A DNA stretch of 64,000 nt from Pseudomonas fluorescens. GTDB lineage: Bacteria; Pseudomonadota; Gammaproteobacteria; Pseudomonadales; Pseudomonadaceae. Of this stretch, positions 18,599 to 28,244 are shown in pieces. Numbering within the stretch: the stretch's first letter is position 1; every line of letters starts with the position of its first letter. The stretch is taken from positions 310,001 through 374,000 of the forward strand of contig NZ_JAGGOG010000003.1 of the NCBI RefSeq assembly GCF_018614655.1, read 5' to 3'. The position numbers were made by a program, and so were the translations under genes. The notes under the pieces are model-generated. The model did not search any database, was not told the origin of the DNA, and saw only the letters and a list, made by a program, of their open reading frames with translations.

Positions 18599-18957
18599 TG
18601 ACCCTCCTCCCGGCGTGACTGGCGCTTGATCAGCCGCTGCATCAGCACCCCGACACACCCCATGGCGATCACCAGAGACAGCACCAACGCGCCGACAATG
18701 GCCCAAAAGTCGGCAGCAATGTCCTTGGCATACACCATCACACCCACGGCCGGCGGCACCAGTAACAATGGCAGATAGCGCAGCAAGCTGCTGGCCGCCA
18801 GGCTCAGGGGTTCGCCGACTTCACCGCTCCAGATCAGGTACGCCAGCATCAGCAACAGGCCAACGATCGGCCCCGGCAGCACCGGCAAAAACAAATGATT
18901 GATCCCCGTGCCCAGCAATTGAAACAGCACCAGCCATGTCAGACCGCGTAACAACAT
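18595..18957 (-). CDS. lrgA: LrgA/CidA family holin-like protein
   Basis: A 120-residue protein with four hydrophobic segments: LRGLTWLVLFQLLGTGINHL, LPGPIVGLLLMLAYL, PLLLVPPAVGVMVYAKDI and IVGALVLSLVIAMGCVGVL. The LPGPIVGLLL motif is the LrgA hallmark. The ATG at 18957 follows a purine-rich Shine-Dalgarno sequence (GAGAGGGCAGG). It is the first gene of the lrgAB pair and divergent from the MaoC gene. Confidence 0.9.
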   Translation of the reverse strand: MLLRGLTWLVLFQLLGTGINHLFLPVLPGPIVGLLLMLAYLIWSGEVGEPLSLAASSLLRYLPLLLVPPAVGVMVYAKDIAADFWAIVGALVLSLVIAMGCVGVLMQRLIKRQSRREEGQ

Positions 18958-19138
18958 CCTGCCCTCTCCCCCAGAAATCGCGCCCCGCATTATAAGCACG
19001 CTGTCTCTATGGACCGGCATTCGCCAAAAGCATGGTGGGTTGACCAGGCCAAATGCCCATGATGATCTACATTGGTTCTTCAGGGGCTTGCCCCACACCC
19101 AAACATTATAAAAGCCGATGAACCCAAGGAGAGTCGCA

Positions 19139-19594
19139 ATGCCCTCAGTACCCGTAGCGCAACTCAAAGATTATGTCGGCAAGGAACTGGGACGTTCCGA
19201 CTGGCTCACCATCGACCAGGAACGCATCAACCTGTTCGCAGAAGCCACCGGCGATCATCAGTTCATCCACGTCGATCCGGTAAAAGCCGCCCAGACGCCA
19301 TTCGGCAGCACCATCGCCCACGGTTTCCTGTCGTTGTCGCTGATACCCAAGTTGATAGAAGACATCCTGGTCATGCCCGAGGGCTTGAAGATGGCTGTCA
19401 ACTACGGGCTGGACAGTGTGCGCTTCATCCAACCGGTCAAGGTCAATTCCAAGGTGCGCCTGGCGGTCACCTTGACCGATGCCACCGAGAAAAAGCCCGG
19501 CCAGTGGCTACTTAAAGCGACCTGCACCCTGGAAATCGAGGGCCAGGAAAAACCTGCGTACATTGCCGAGTCATTGTCACTCTGCTTTGTCTGA
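19139..19594 (+). CDS. MaoC-family enoyl-CoA hydratase
   Basis: A 151-residue single hot-dog hydratase. The active site FAEATGDHQFIHVD (catalytic Asp and His) and AHGFLSLSLIPKL identify the MaoC/R-specific hydratase type, which hydrates trans-2-enoyl-CoA to (R)-3-hydroxyacyl-CoA. PhaJ enzymes of this fold feed polyhydroxyalkanoate synthesis, but the present subtype cannot be told from sequence alone. AAGGAG lies 7 bases before the ATG at 19139. No partner genes lie alongside. Confidence 0.85.
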   Translation: MPSVPVAQLKDYVGKELGRSDWLTIDQERINLFAEATGDHQFIHVDPVKAAQTPFGSTIAHGFLSLSLIPKLIEDILVMPEGLKMAVNYGLDSVRFIQPVKVNSKVRLAVTLTDATEKKPGQWLLKATCTLEIEGQEKPAYIAESLSLCFV

Positions 19595-19620
19595 AATCGG
19601 TTCTTAATCAGATAGTTACC

Positions 19621-19752
19621 TGTGGCGAGCGGGCTTGCCCGCGTTGGGCTGCGCAGCAGCCCTAAAACCTGTGACCCTATTTTGCTTGAAGGTATGCAGT
19701 GACTTTAATAGGCCTGCTACGCAGCCCAACGCGGGCAAGCCCGCTCGCCACA
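19621..19752. repeat. Large paired REP palindrome
   Basis: The arm at 19621-19660 (starts TGTGGCGAGCGGGCTTGC) is mirrored at 19711-19752 (ends GCAAGCCCGCTCGCCACA), about 38 paired bases around a 50-base spacer. It is a BIME/REPIN-like arrangement between the MaoC gene and the MORN-peptidase gene. Confidence 0.8.
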
Positions 19753-19812
19753 AATTTATGTATAGATCTCGCAGCTGCGGCATACTCGGCGCTCAATTAT
19801 CCGGATCCCGCT

Positions 19813-21531
19813 ATGCGCCCACTCGTTCCCCTTGCTCTTGTCCTGTTGCTCACCGCTTGCGGCGACGGCGAATCGCTGTTGCCGCCCGATGCGCGACTGC
19901 CCGACGGCGGTCGTTATCGGGGCGAGGTGGTCAACGGCTTGCTGCAGGGCCAGGGCCGAGTGGACTACCCCAATGGCAGTTGGTACGCCGGGCAGTTCGA
20001 CAAAGGCCAGTGGCATGGCCAGGGTGAATGGCACGGCAGTAATGGCGAGGTCTATAAAGGCCAGTTCCAGCAAGGCCTGTTCGACGGCCAAGGCACACTG
20101 ACCACCCCGGGAAGCAGCTACGTTGGCGGTTTCAAGCAAGGGCGACGCAACGGCGAAGGTACTCTCAAAGAGGGCCTGATGACCTATCGCGGCGAGTTCA
20201 AGGACGATCAGTATTCCGGCCTCGGCCGCCTCGAGCTGCCCGACGGCAGCCAATACCAGGGCCAATTCGCCCACGGTAAACCCAATGGTGAAGGCCAGCG
20301 CAATGACGACAGTGGCAACCAGTTCAGCGGTCACTTCGTCGATGGCCAACTGGAAGGCAACGGTACGTTCAACAGCGCCGACGGCGACATGTACGTCGGC
20401 CATTTCAAACAGAACCAGCTCAACGGCAAAGGCCGCTATGAAAACGCCGACGGTGACGTGTGGATCGGCGAATTCAAGGAAGGCGCGCTGAGCGGCAAGG
20501 GCGAATTGATCGGTGTCGACGCCAGCCACTACGTCGGCCAGTTCAGCGATTGGCGCTTCACCGGCCAGGGGCGCCTGAACCTCACTGATGGCAGCTTCTA
20601 CGTTGGCGGCTTCGACAGCGACAATTATCAAGGCAAAGGCACATTGGTGCTCACCGATGGCACGGTACAAGCCGGGACCTGGGTCAACGGCATGCGCGTG
20701 CGCAACGCCGATGGCAAATTACTGCCTGACGCCCTGGAGGTCGGAATACTGGCCCAGGGCCGCCTGCTCGACCAGGCCCTCACCGCGGTGCCTGCGTCCA
20801 CTCCAGCGGTTGAGCTGTACACCTTAACGCTGGCTGGCGACGGCAAGCAAAGCGTATTCCTGCGCGAAGCCGACTATGTCAGCAACATGCTCTTCACCCG
20901 TTTTGGCGCCTACGGCCAGATCCGCCTGGTCAACCACCGCGACCATATTGCCGACCGCCCCATGGCCACGCGGGAAAGCCTGCGCCGCGCGGTACAAACC
21001 CTGGCCGAGCGCAGCGGGCCAGAAGACCTGGTGTTCATTTACCTGACCAGTCACGGCACCCACGAGCACGAACTGGTGCTGGACCAGCCGCGCATGGAGC
21101 TGGCCGACCTGCCGGCAGATGAATTGGCGGCCGTCATGGCGCCGCTGAAAAACCGCGACAAGATCATCGTTATTTCAGCCTGCTACTCCGGCGGCTTCAT
21201 CCCGACATTGAAAGACGAACACACCCTGATCATGACGGCGTCCCGGGCCGACCGCGTCTCGTTCGGCTGCTCGGAGGAAGCTGACTTCACGTACTTCGGT
21301 GACGCCCTGTTCGCCCAGGCCTTCAACCAGACCGACGATTTGCAGCAAGCCTTCAAGCTGGCGCAAATGCATGTCACCGAACGCGAAATGGCGGAGAACT
21401 TCGAAGCCTCCGAACCGCAAATCTGGGCGCCCAAAGGTGTGATCGCCCATTGGCAGTTATTGCGTAAACAACAAGCACGAAAGGCGCTGGAAAGCGCCTC
21501 TATAAATAGCAAGGAAGCGAAGAGCAACTAA
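19813..21531 (+). CDS. MORN-repeat lipoprotein with C-terminal C13 caspase-like peptidase
   Basis: A 572-residue lipoprotein: lipobox LLTAC (Cys16), then about a dozen MORN-type repeats between residues 30 and 310 (GGRYRGEVVNGLLQGQG, GEVYKGQFQQGLFDGQG, GDMYVGHFKQNQLNGKG and so on). A C-terminal legumain/caspase-like C13 domain follows, with the dyad His in YLTSHGTHEH (about 414) and Cys in VISACYSGGF (about 457). C13 peptidases of eukaryotes cut after Asn/Asp. Role and targets of the bacterial periplasmic forms are unknown. MORN repeats often bind membranes. The ATG at 19813 was chosen for the signal peptide. Confidence 0.85.
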   Translation: MRPLVPLALVLLLTACGDGESLLPPDARLPDGGRYRGEVVNGLLQGQGRVDYPNGSWYAGQFDKGQWHGQGEWHGSNGEVYKGQFQQGLFDGQGTLTTPGSSYVGGFKQGRRNGEGTLKEGLMTYRGEFKDDQYSGLGRLELPDGSQYQGQFAHGKPNGEGQRNDDSGNQFSGHFVDGQLEGNGTFNSADGDMYVGHFKQNQLNGKGRYENADGDVWIGEFKEGALSGKGELIGVDASHYVGQFSDWRFTGQGRLNLTDGSFYVGGFDSDNYQGKGTLVLTDGTVQAGTWVNGMRVRNADGKLLPDALEVGILAQGRLLDQALTAVPASTPAVELYTLTLAGDGKQSVFLREADYVSNMLFTRFGAYGQIRLVNHRDHIADRPMATRESLRRAVQTLAERSGPEDLVFIYLTSHGTHEHELVLDQPRMELADLPADELAAVMAPLKNRDKIIVISACYSGGFIPTLKDEHTLIMTASRADRVSFGCSEEADFTYFGDALFAQAFNQTDDLQQAFKLAQMHVTEREMAENFEASEPQIWAPKGVIAHWQLLRKQQARKALESASINSKEAKSN

Positions 21532-21559
21532 GCTGAAATAGTATCAAGGGGGAAATATC

Positions 21560-22201
21560 ATGTACTTGACGCCTCAGCATATCTTGCTTGCCGGAGCCTC
21601 TGGCTTGACCGGGGAACATTTGCTGGACCGCCTGCTCAACGAGCCCACCGTCAGCCGTGTGCTGGCGCCCAGCCGCAAACCGCTGGCCGAGCATCCACAC
21701 CTGGAAAATCCGGTGGGTGATCCGGCTGTATTCCTGCCGCAACTGAGCGGCCAGGTGGATATCGCCTTCTGCTGCCTGGGTACCACCATCAAGCAAGCCG
21801 GTTCCGAAGCGGCCTTTCGCGCGGTCGACCTGGACATGGTGGTGGCCTTTGCCAAGCGCGCCCGGGAAATGGGCGCACGGCACCTGATCGTGATCAGCGC
21901 CATTGGCGCCGACCCTAAATCCTCGATTTTCTACAATCGGGTCAAAGGGGAGATGGAACAAGCGTTGAAGACCCAGGATTGGCCGCAGCTGACTATCGTC
22001 AGGCCTTCTCTGTTGTTGGGGGAACGACTGGAACCACGGCTGGCCGAGCAATTAGCCGGACCGTTATCCCGATTGATCCCCGGCAAATACCGCGGCATCG
22101 AAGTCTGCGAACTGGCCCGGGCAATGTGGCGTTTGGCACTGGAAGAGCAGGATGGTGTGCGGGTTGTGGAGTCAGATGAATTGCGCAAACTCGGCAAGTG
22201 A
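21560..22201 (+). CDS. NAD(P)-binding Rossmann-fold protein
   Basis: A 213-residue protein with an N-terminal dinucleotide fold ([20 protein letters not shown], a GxxGxxG motif) and [44 protein letters not shown] and [11 protein letters not shown]. This is the NAD(P)H-binding atypical SDR group related to HTATIP2. The reaction is unknown. AAGGGGG precedes the ATG. It follows the MORN-peptidase gene by 28 bases and is likely in the same operon. Confidence 0.85.
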   Translation: MYLTPQHILLAGASGLTGEHLLDRLLNEPTVSRVLAPSRKPLAEHPHLENPVGDPAVFLPQLSGQVDIAFCCLGTTIKQAGSEAAFRAVDLDMVVAFAKRAREMGARHLIVISAIGADPKSSIFYNRVKGEMEQALKTQDWPQLTIVRPSLLLGERLEPRLAEQLAGPLSRLIPGKYRGIEVCELARAMWRLALEEQDGVRVVESDELRKLGK

Positions 22202-22302
22202 TGTTGCAATGAGTCGGCTGACTTGCCCGTGATGAGCTTGGGTATCTTCACCACTTCGAAAACCTGGCTTTCTGCCTCGGCTGCTCAGACAAACGCAGCG
22301 CT

Positions 22303-22414
22303 CTGTAGCCGCTGGCGCAGCCTGCGATCGGCTGCGCAGCAGTCGCCAGTCTCTTGAAACGGCCGAAGGTCCTGCGGCCCTTATCGCAGCCTCGTGCCTC
22401 GGCAGCGGCTACAG
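22303..22414. repeat. MITE-like inverted-repeat element, decayed copy
   Basis: The right arm (ATCGCAGCCTCGTGCC to GGCAGCGGCTACAG, ending 22414) is intact. The left arm (CTGTAGCCGCTGGCGCAG) matches only for its first dozen bases. Same element family as 382-500, 34391-34511 and 57906-58023. Confidence 0.7.
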
Positions 22415-22451
22415 GGCTTTCGGCCGGCACCAATATCCTCAACGTTGCAGA

Positions 22452-22736
22452 CTACAGCCCACCCGTCGCGTTAAACCCAACCCCCAGCACCGTTAATACC
22501 GACAGCGGCAACAGTAGCGTGTCGAGCAAGGCGCTGGCTGGCAGGTCAACGCCCGGATAGCTCGGGGCCTCGGCACCAAACCGATCCATTGCGCAGCACC
22601 CACCCTGCATCGCATACACATCCAGCCGCGTCCCGGCGTATACCACCGGCGCGCCGGGTTGCGCCGCGTCCAGGGTACGCGCCGTGGCACAACCACCCAG
22701 TTGCAGCGCCAGCACTACCATGAGTGCCTTATTCAT
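22452..22736 (-). CDS. YceK/YidQ family lipoprotein
   Basis: A 94-residue small lipoprotein: [16 protein letters not shown] with a lipobox (Cys16), a [16 protein letters not shown] segment and the closing [21 protein letters not shown] typical of the YceK/YidQ family. The start overlaps the end of ubiX by 8 bases. The function of the family is unknown. It probably sits in the cell envelope. Confidence 0.8.
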   Translation of the reverse strand: MNKALMVVLALQLGGCATARTLDAAQPGAPVVYAGTRLDVYAMQGGCCAMDRFGAEAPSYPGVDLPASALLDTLLLPLSVLTVLGVGFNATGGL

Positions 22737-23358
22737 CGCTGCTCAAATGGTGTTCACCCCAACGCGGCAGCATGTCCTGGGGGATATTCAGCAGGTTGAG
22801 AATCCGCGCCACCACAAAATCCACCAGGTCATCGATGGTTTGTGGTTGGTGATAAAAGCCCGGCGACGCCGGCAAGATGGTCACGCCCATGTTGGACAGC
22901 TTGAGCATGTGCTCCAGATGGATGCTGGAATACGGCGCCTCGCGCGGCACCAGAATCAGTTGCCGACGCTCCTTCAATGTCACGTCCGCCGCACGCTCGA
23001 TCAAATTATTGCAAGCGCCCGTGGCAATGGCCGACAACGTCCCGGTGGAACACGGAACTACCACCATCGCCGCCGGCGCGCCGGAGCCCGAGGCCACCGG
23101 CGACATCCAGTCTTCCTTGCCATAAACCTTGATCTGCCCCGCCGCCGCACCGGTGTATTCGGTGAGGAAGGCCTGCATCATCTGCACCTTGGCGGGCAGC
23201 GCAACGTCGGTCTCGGTGGCCACCACCAGTTGCGCAGCCTTGGAGATCAGAAAGTGCACCTCGCGATCTTCCCGTATCAGGCAATCCAGCAGCCGCAGGC
23301 CATAGGGCGCGCCGGACGCGCCGGTCATCGCCAGGGTAACGCGTTCCGGGCCGCTCAC
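22729..23358 (-). CDS. ubiX: Flavin prenyltransferase
   Basis: A 209-residue enzyme that joins dimethylallyl phosphate to FMN, making the prenyl-FMN cofactor of the UbiD decarboxylase in ubiquinone synthesis. Family segments are [48 protein letters not shown] and [11 protein letters not shown]. The start overlaps the mpl stop (ATGA). Confidence 0.95.
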   Translation of the reverse strand: MSGPERVTLAMTGASGAPYGLRLLDCLIREDREVHFLISKAAQLVVATETDVALPAKVQMMQAFLTEYTGAAAGQIKVYGKEDWMSPVASGSGAPAAMVVVPCSTGTLSAIATGACNNLIERAADVTLKERRQLILVPREAPYSSIHLEHMLKLSNMGVTILPASPGFYHQPQTIDDLVDFVVARILNLLNIPQDMLPRWGEHHLSSDE

Positions 23359-24704
23359 TTCAGGGCCTCGGCCAGTTTGCCGTGCAGGCCACCGAAGCCG
23401 CCGTTGCTCATAATCACCACATGGGTGCCCGGCTTGGCCTGGTGTTTCACGTGTTCAATGATGCCTTCCAGCGAGTCGCAGACAATCGACGGCACCGTAC
23501 ACAGCGCCGCGATCGCGGGCAGGTCCCAACCGAGGTTGGCCGGCGCATACCAAATCACCTGATCAGCATCGTTCACACTTTCCGGCAGGCCGTCACGGTG
23601 TGCACCGAGCTTCATGGAGTTGGAGCGCGGCTCGACAATAGCGATCACCTGAGCATCGCCGACGCGCTTGCGCAGGCCATCGAGGGTGGTGGCAATGGCC
23701 GTCGGGTGGTGGGCAAAGTCATCGTAGATGGTGATCCCATTCACGTCGGCGACCTTTTCCATGCGGCGCTTGACGCTCTTGAACGCACTCAATGCCGCGA
23801 TGCCCATCGATGGCACTACGCCAACGTGCCGAGCGGCCGCCAGGGTGACCAAAGCATTGGCGACGTTATGTTGGCCGGTCATGCCCCAATCAACGATGCC
23901 TTGGGCGACGCCTTCGAACAGCACTTCAAATTGGGAACCGTCTTCGCTCAGCAACTTGACCTGCCACTGCCCGCCCGCGCCAGTGGTCTGCACTGGGGTC
24001 CAGCAACCCATCTCAATCACCCGCTGCAGCGCAGGTTCGGTGGTCGGATGGATCACCAGGCCTTCGCTGGGGATGGTACGCACCAAGTGGTGGAATTGCC
24101 GCTCGATGGCCGGCAGATCGGGGAAGATGTCGGCGTGATCGTATTCCAGGTTGTTCAGGATCGCCGTGCGCGGGCGGTAATGAACAAACTTCGAACGCTT
24201 GTCGAAGAACGCACTGTCGTATTCATCCGCCTCGATGACGAAGAACGGCGTGTCGCCCAGACGGGCAGACACCGAGAAGTTCTGCGGCACACCGCCGATC
24301 AGAAAACCCGGGCTCATGCCCGCGTGCTCCAGAACCCAGGCCAGCATGCTGCTGGTGGTGGTCTTGCCATGGGTACCGGCCACAGCCAGGACCCAACGGC
24401 CTTGCAGCACATGGTCCGCCAGCCACTGCGGGCCGGACACATAAGGCAAGCCTTTGTTGAGCACGTACTCGACGGCCGGATTGCCACGGCTCATGGCATT
24501 GCCGATCACCACCAGGTCCGGGACCGGGTCGAACTGCGCCGGGTCGTAACCTTGGGTCAACTCAATGCCCTGGGCCTGCAATTGCGTGCTCATGGGCGGA
24601 TAAACGTTGGCATCGGAGCCAGTAACATGATGGCCCAGCTCTTTGGCCAGAACCGCCATCGAACCCATGAAGGTGCCGCAAATACCGAGAATATGAATGT
24701 GCAT
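23355..24704 (-). CDS. mpl: UDP-N-acetylmuramate:L-Ala-gamma-D-Glu-meso-DAP ligase
   Basis: A 449-residue Mur-ligase family enzyme that attaches recycled murein tripeptide to UDP-MurNAc in peptidoglycan recycling. The start [24 protein letters not shown] is diagnostic. The ATP loop [15 protein letters not shown], the [16 protein letters not shown] segment and FAHHPTAI follow. The start at 24704 matches the family N-terminus. An upstream in-frame ATG adds 18 unrelated residues. It is co-transcribed with ubiX. Confidence 0.95.
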   Translation of the reverse strand: MHIHILGICGTFMGSMAVLAKELGHHVTGSDANVYPPMSTQLQAQGIELTQGYDPAQFDPVPDLVVIGNAMSRGNPAVEYVLNKGLPYVSGPQWLADHVLQGRWVLAVAGTHGKTTTSSMLAWVLEHAGMSPGFLIGGVPQNFSVSARLGDTPFFVIEADEYDSAFFDKRSKFVHYRPRTAILNNLEYDHADIFPDLPAIERQFHHLVRTIPSEGLVIHPTTEPALQRVIEMGCWTPVQTTGAGGQWQVKLLSEDGSQFEVLFEGVAQGIVDWGMTGQHNVANALVTLAAARHVGVVPSMGIAALSAFKSVKRRMEKVADVNGITIYDDFAHHPTAIATTLDGLRKRVGDAQVIAIVEPRSNSMKLGAHRDGLPESVNDADQVIWYAPANLGWDLPAIAALCTVPSIVCDSLEGIIEHVKHQAKPGTHVVIMSNGGFGGLHGKLAEALK

Positions 24705-24813
24705 AGTCGACCTCGTAAAACATCGAGGCAGGTTAGCGTAGGGTGGGAAAATTCGCACTCTTTAGCTGTTTCCAGCACACCCGACGGTCTATCCGCCGGG
24801 CGTACCGAATGAC

Positions 24814-26013
24814 TTAAACCGAGGTTCCGGCCCGTTTGGTTTCGACCCCTTTGAGGATGATTATCTGGTCCACGGCTCTTTCCATGGCCCGGTAGCGTTG
24901 CTCAATCTCCCCTACACGGCCACCGGACTTACCGGAAACATCCTGCTGCACCACGTAAGGTTTGAACAGAACACCATTATCCCCGGCGACCACCTTCAGT
25001 TGCTGCTCTGAAACGTCCAGCAAACGCTCCAGGTTCGTCAGCCGTGCTCCGCGCTCCTTGGGCCAGTTTTCATCCTTGCCAATGCCATCACCGGCGCCCC
25101 CAGACGTCAGGGTAAGCAGGACGTTAGTAAATTTCAGCAGCGCCGCTTCAACCCTGTCCAGTCGTCGCGTGGTCGCCACCTCGGCAACCGCGCCTGTCTG
25201 CACCGCCACCGGCGCCTGGGGTGACGTGGAAGCCCCGGGCAAGTGCGGCGGCGGCAGAGTGCCCGGCGTGTATTGACTCTTGATGGCCTCGCCTGTCGCG
25301 ACGGACCCGGCGTAAGCGCCCACATTAATGGGAGCGCTCACCAGCCCGGAAACACCAGCGTTGATGAACGAATCCATAGCCACCTTACTGGCCGAGGGCG
25401 ACGTAGAGATAACCCCCGACTTGACCAGCCTGTCAGCATCCAACAGGCGCTTGGTGGCGTCGGCCACACTTATTGGAGCCGGATCCGCCACCTTGACCAA
25501 CACAGGCCCGCCGGCCGCCACCGCGTTCGTCTCCCTGGTTTGGGACGCCAGTGCCTTGAATTTATCGGCTGCCGACGAGCTACCACCGACTGCAGCCGGT
25601 TGTGACGCGCCACTCGCGGGTGAAGGTACCGGCTTTTTCGCCCCAAGCGCCGCCTGGAGCTTGGTCGCCGCATCATTTACCTCGGGCTTGGGAAGCCTAC
25701 CTCCCGGGGTGCCAGGAAGGCTGGGAGTATGAGAGACCCGGGAGCCGGAGCCAGAGGGAAAAGACGGCAAGGACGGTCGCCTGAAACCACTAAAAAGCCC
25801 GCGTTTATTGCGCACAAGAGGCTGCTGCGAAGTATCCGTGATAGGTAACTCCGTATGAGTGGGATCATTAGCCTCATACGGTTCATTGGCGCTCCCTACC
25901 GTCTTGGCGTCAGCCCTATTAGCCGGCGGCGCTGGCGGCTGATTAGTCTGTGGAGCATCGGACTGCCCATAGAGTTGAGGCACAGGATAGTTTGTTGGAG
26001 TTGTAATATTCAT
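24814..26013 (-). CDS. Unrecognised protein, candidate type III secretion substrate
   Basis: A 399-residue protein with no family I recognise. The first 50 residues are rich in Pro, Gln, Thr, Asn and Ser (MNITTPTNYPVPQLYGQ). They have Ile at position 3 and no Asp or Glu in the first 18, the composition described for exported P. syringae effectors. A basic, Ser/Pro/Gly-rich stretch follows (NKRGLFSGFRRPSLPS), then Ala-rich low complexity and a more regular helical C-terminus (about 275-390). No signal peptide or membrane helix is clear. An hrp-box-like sequence lies about 65-90 bases upstream. The gene interrupts the mpl-eatR order remembered from P. aeruginosa. Secretion is an inference. Confidence 0.6.
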   Translation of the reverse strand: MNITTPTNYPVPQLYGQSDAPQTNQPPAPPANRADAKTVGSANEPYEANDPTHTELPITDTSQQPLVRNKRGLFSGFRRPSLPSFPSGSGSRVSHTPSLPGTPGGRLPKPEVNDAATKLQAALGAKKPVPSPASGASQPAAVGGSSSAADKFKALASQTRETNAVAAGGPVLVKVADPAPISVADATKRLLDADRLVKSGVISTSPSASKVAMDSFINAGVSGLVSAPINVGAYAGSVATGEAIKSQYTPGTLPPPHLPGASTSPQAPVAVQTGAVAEVATTRRLDRVEAALLKFTNVLLTLTSGGAGDGIGKDENWPKERGARLTNLERLLDVSEQQLKVVAGDNGVLFKPYVVQQDVSGKSGGRVGEIEQRYRAMERAVDQIIILKGVETKRAGTSV

Positions 26014-26077
26014 GTGTATTCACTCAAGTAAGTTTAACCTGACGATGGGGCGCACGGTACGCTACACCCCTATCCAA

Positions 26078-26105
26078 TCAGTGAAAAAACAACCTGAATA
26101 GTTCC
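26078..26105 (-). promoter_or_regulatory. hrp-box-like promoter candidate
   Basis: On the minus strand GGAACT (26105-26100), 15 bases, then TCACTGA (26084-26078). This agrees with the HrpL/RspL extracytoplasmic sigma consensus GGAAC(C/T), 15-17 bases, CCACNNA, with a single mismatch in the second box. It is upstream of the candidate effector gene at a suitable distance. It could still be chance. Confidence 0.4.
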
Positions 26106-26224
26106 TGACCAGAGAGATAACTCCAGCGGATAAAACACATCAGAGCCAGTAAGAACAAGGCCCGAATCAGCACAACCACTGAACTTTCCGACAATAACAA
26201 ACAAACGTTAGTTACCCGCCCCAT

Positions 26225-28147
26225 CTACCGTGCAATTGAACGAACGATCCCATGTTTTCGCAACTTTCGATAAAGCGTGTTACGACTAATCCCTAACTGT
26301 TCTGCGCAATGGCTTATATGCCAACGTTGCTGCTCCAGAACGTCGAGCAATGCCCCGCGCTCAGCATCACCCAACGGCGAGTCCGAAGACGTCTCCAACA
26401 CCACAGCATGCGATCGCGTTTGACGAATCATGACAGGCAAGTCCTGAAGCCCGACGTGCCCGTCTTCACATAAGGCCGCCAACGTGCGCAACACCGTGCG
26501 CAACTGCCGCACATTCCCCGGCCAGGCAAATGCCAGCAGCGCCTGACGCGCCGATGCATCCAGTAACACCGATTGCTCCCCCGCCTCTTCCGCCAGCAGG
26601 AAATCCAGCAACTGCGACTTGTCAGTACGCTCACGCAGCGGCGGCAGGGCAACTTCCAGGCCATTAAGCCGGTAATACAAGTCCTCGCGGAAGCTACCGT
26701 CCTGCACCCGCGCCAACAAATCACGGTGAGTGGCACTGATGATGCGCACGTCTACCGCCTGCGGCTCGCCGCCGATGGGCACCACCAGGCGATCTTCCAA
26801 CACTCTTAATAGACGAGTCTGCAAAGCCAGGGGCATGTCGCCGATTTCGTCGAGGAACAAGGTCCCTCCGTCGGCCTGTTGCAGCTTGCCGCGCATGCCT
26901 TCCTTGCGGGCACCCGTGAAACTGCCGCCGCGATAGCCGAACAGTTCACTTTCGATCAGGCTTTCCGGAATCGCGGCGCAGTTGAGGGCAACAAACGCCT
27001 TGTCCGCCCGCAGACTGGCGTGGTGTACAGCTTTGGCGAAAGCTTCCTTCCCGGAGCCGGTTTCACCGTTGATCAGTAAGGGCACGTCGCGTTCGAACAC
27101 CCGCAATGACTTGCGAAAATCCTCTTGCAGCGCCGCGTCCGCCAGGCAGATGCCCGACAAGCGTGGCCGTTCAACACCCGGCGGCGCCTTGACCAGCGGA
27201 CTCGGCACGCTGCGCGGCTGCCCGCGCAACACCGCGAACAGCCCGCGCCCATCACGGGTACGCAGCGGCCAACTGGCGCTGGCATTGGCACTGGCGCGAC
27301 CGAGCAGCTCATCCAGCGAGCAGTCGAAAAACGCCTCCACCGGCTGCCCCAACAAGCCGCCGCGCATTTGCCCCAGCAGGTTCAGCGCGCTCTGGTTGAC
27401 CGCGCAGATCCGCCCTTCACCATCAAACGCCAGCAGCCCTTCACTGAACAGCCCCACCGACTCGGCCTGCAAATGAAAACGCAACAGCCAGTGGTTCTCG
27501 AAATGCCGCAGGAAGTAACAACTCTCAATCATCTTCGCCGAGAGGTTGACCAAGGCCATGGTGTGGAACTGGCTCTGACGCGACACCGCTTCCCGGGCCG
27601 AGGACACATCGAGCACCGCCAGCAGTTCGCCATGAGGGTCGAACACCGGGCTGGCGGAACAGGTCAGGCCGGTGTGTCGGCCACGGAAGTGTTCGTCGCG
27701 ATGAATGGTCAGCGACTGACGCTCAACCAGGCAGGTGCCGATGCCGTTGGTACCTTCGCAGGCTTCGCTCCAATCGGCGCCGAGCCACAGCCCGGCGCGT
27801 TCGAAAATCTTGCGTTCGCTGGGGGCGGTGACACAGTTGAGGATCACCCCACGCGCATCCGTCAGCAACACCGCGTGACCGGCACCGGAAAGCTGTTGAT
27901 GCAGGCTGTTCATTTCACTGCCGGCGATGCGCAGCACTTGTTGCAGGCGCTCGCGACTCTCCAGCAAACGGCCGTGCTCCAACACCGTCGGGGCGATGGT
28001 CAGGGCAGGATCGAGGTGATAATCCTCCAGGCAACGCAACCAGGAGCGGGCAATGGAGGGGTCGCTGCCGGGACCGTGCAAAGGGTCCTGGCCGCGGGTG
28101 ACGGTCAGCACTTGCTGGGCATGACGACTGAAATGATCGTTGTGCAT
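26225..28147 (-). CDS. eatR: Sigma54-dependent ethanolamine regulator
   Basis: A 640-residue AcoR-type activator. An N-terminal GAF-like sensor (about 80-220) is followed by a PAS-like region and an AAA+ domain with Walker A GETGSGKE, the sigma54-contact loop GSFTGA (usual form GAFTGA) and Walker B GGTLFLDEIGD. A Fis-type HTH ends the protein (CAEQLGISRNTLYRKLRKHGI). In P. aeruginosa, EatR at the same position activates ethanolamine catabolism with RpoN. The start at 28147 (MHNDHFSRHAQQ) was chosen over an upstream reading with unrelated residues. It is divergent from exaC. Confidence 0.88.
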   Translation of the reverse strand: MHNDHFSRHAQQVLTVTRGQDPLHGPGSDPSIARSWLRCLEDYHLDPALTIAPTVLEHGRLLESRERLQQVLRIAGSEMNSLHQQLSGAGHAVLLTDARGVILNCVTAPSERKIFERAGLWLGADWSEACEGTNGIGTCLVERQSLTIHRDEHFRGRHTGLTCSASPVFDPHGELLAVLDVSSAREAVSRQSQFHTMALVNLSAKMIESCYFLRHFENHWLLRFHLQAESVGLFSEGLLAFDGEGRICAVNQSALNLLGQMRGGLLGQPVEAFFDCSLDELLGRASANASASWPLRTRDGRGLFAVLRGQPRSVPSPLVKAPPGVERPRLSGICLADAALQEDFRKSLRVFERDVPLLINGETGSGKEAFAKAVHHASLRADKAFVALNCAAIPESLIESELFGYRGGSFTGARKEGMRGKLQQADGGTLFLDEIGDMPLALQTRLLRVLEDRLVVPIGGEPQAVDVRIISATHRDLLARVQDGSFREDLYYRLNGLEVALPPLRERTDKSQLLDFLLAEEAGEQSVLLDASARQALLAFAWPGNVRQLRTVLRTLAALCEDGHVGLQDLPVMIRQTRSHAVVLETSSDSPLGDAERGALLDVLEQQRWHISHCAEQLGISRNTLYRKLRKHGIVRSIAR

Positions 28148-28244
28148 GTTCTTATTGTTCTCCTGCTGCGTAATACACGTCGCGAACCGGGACGCCCAGC
28201 ATCCCCCAGCCTTCCCGCCATTGCAATCCCGACTCGACCCACCG

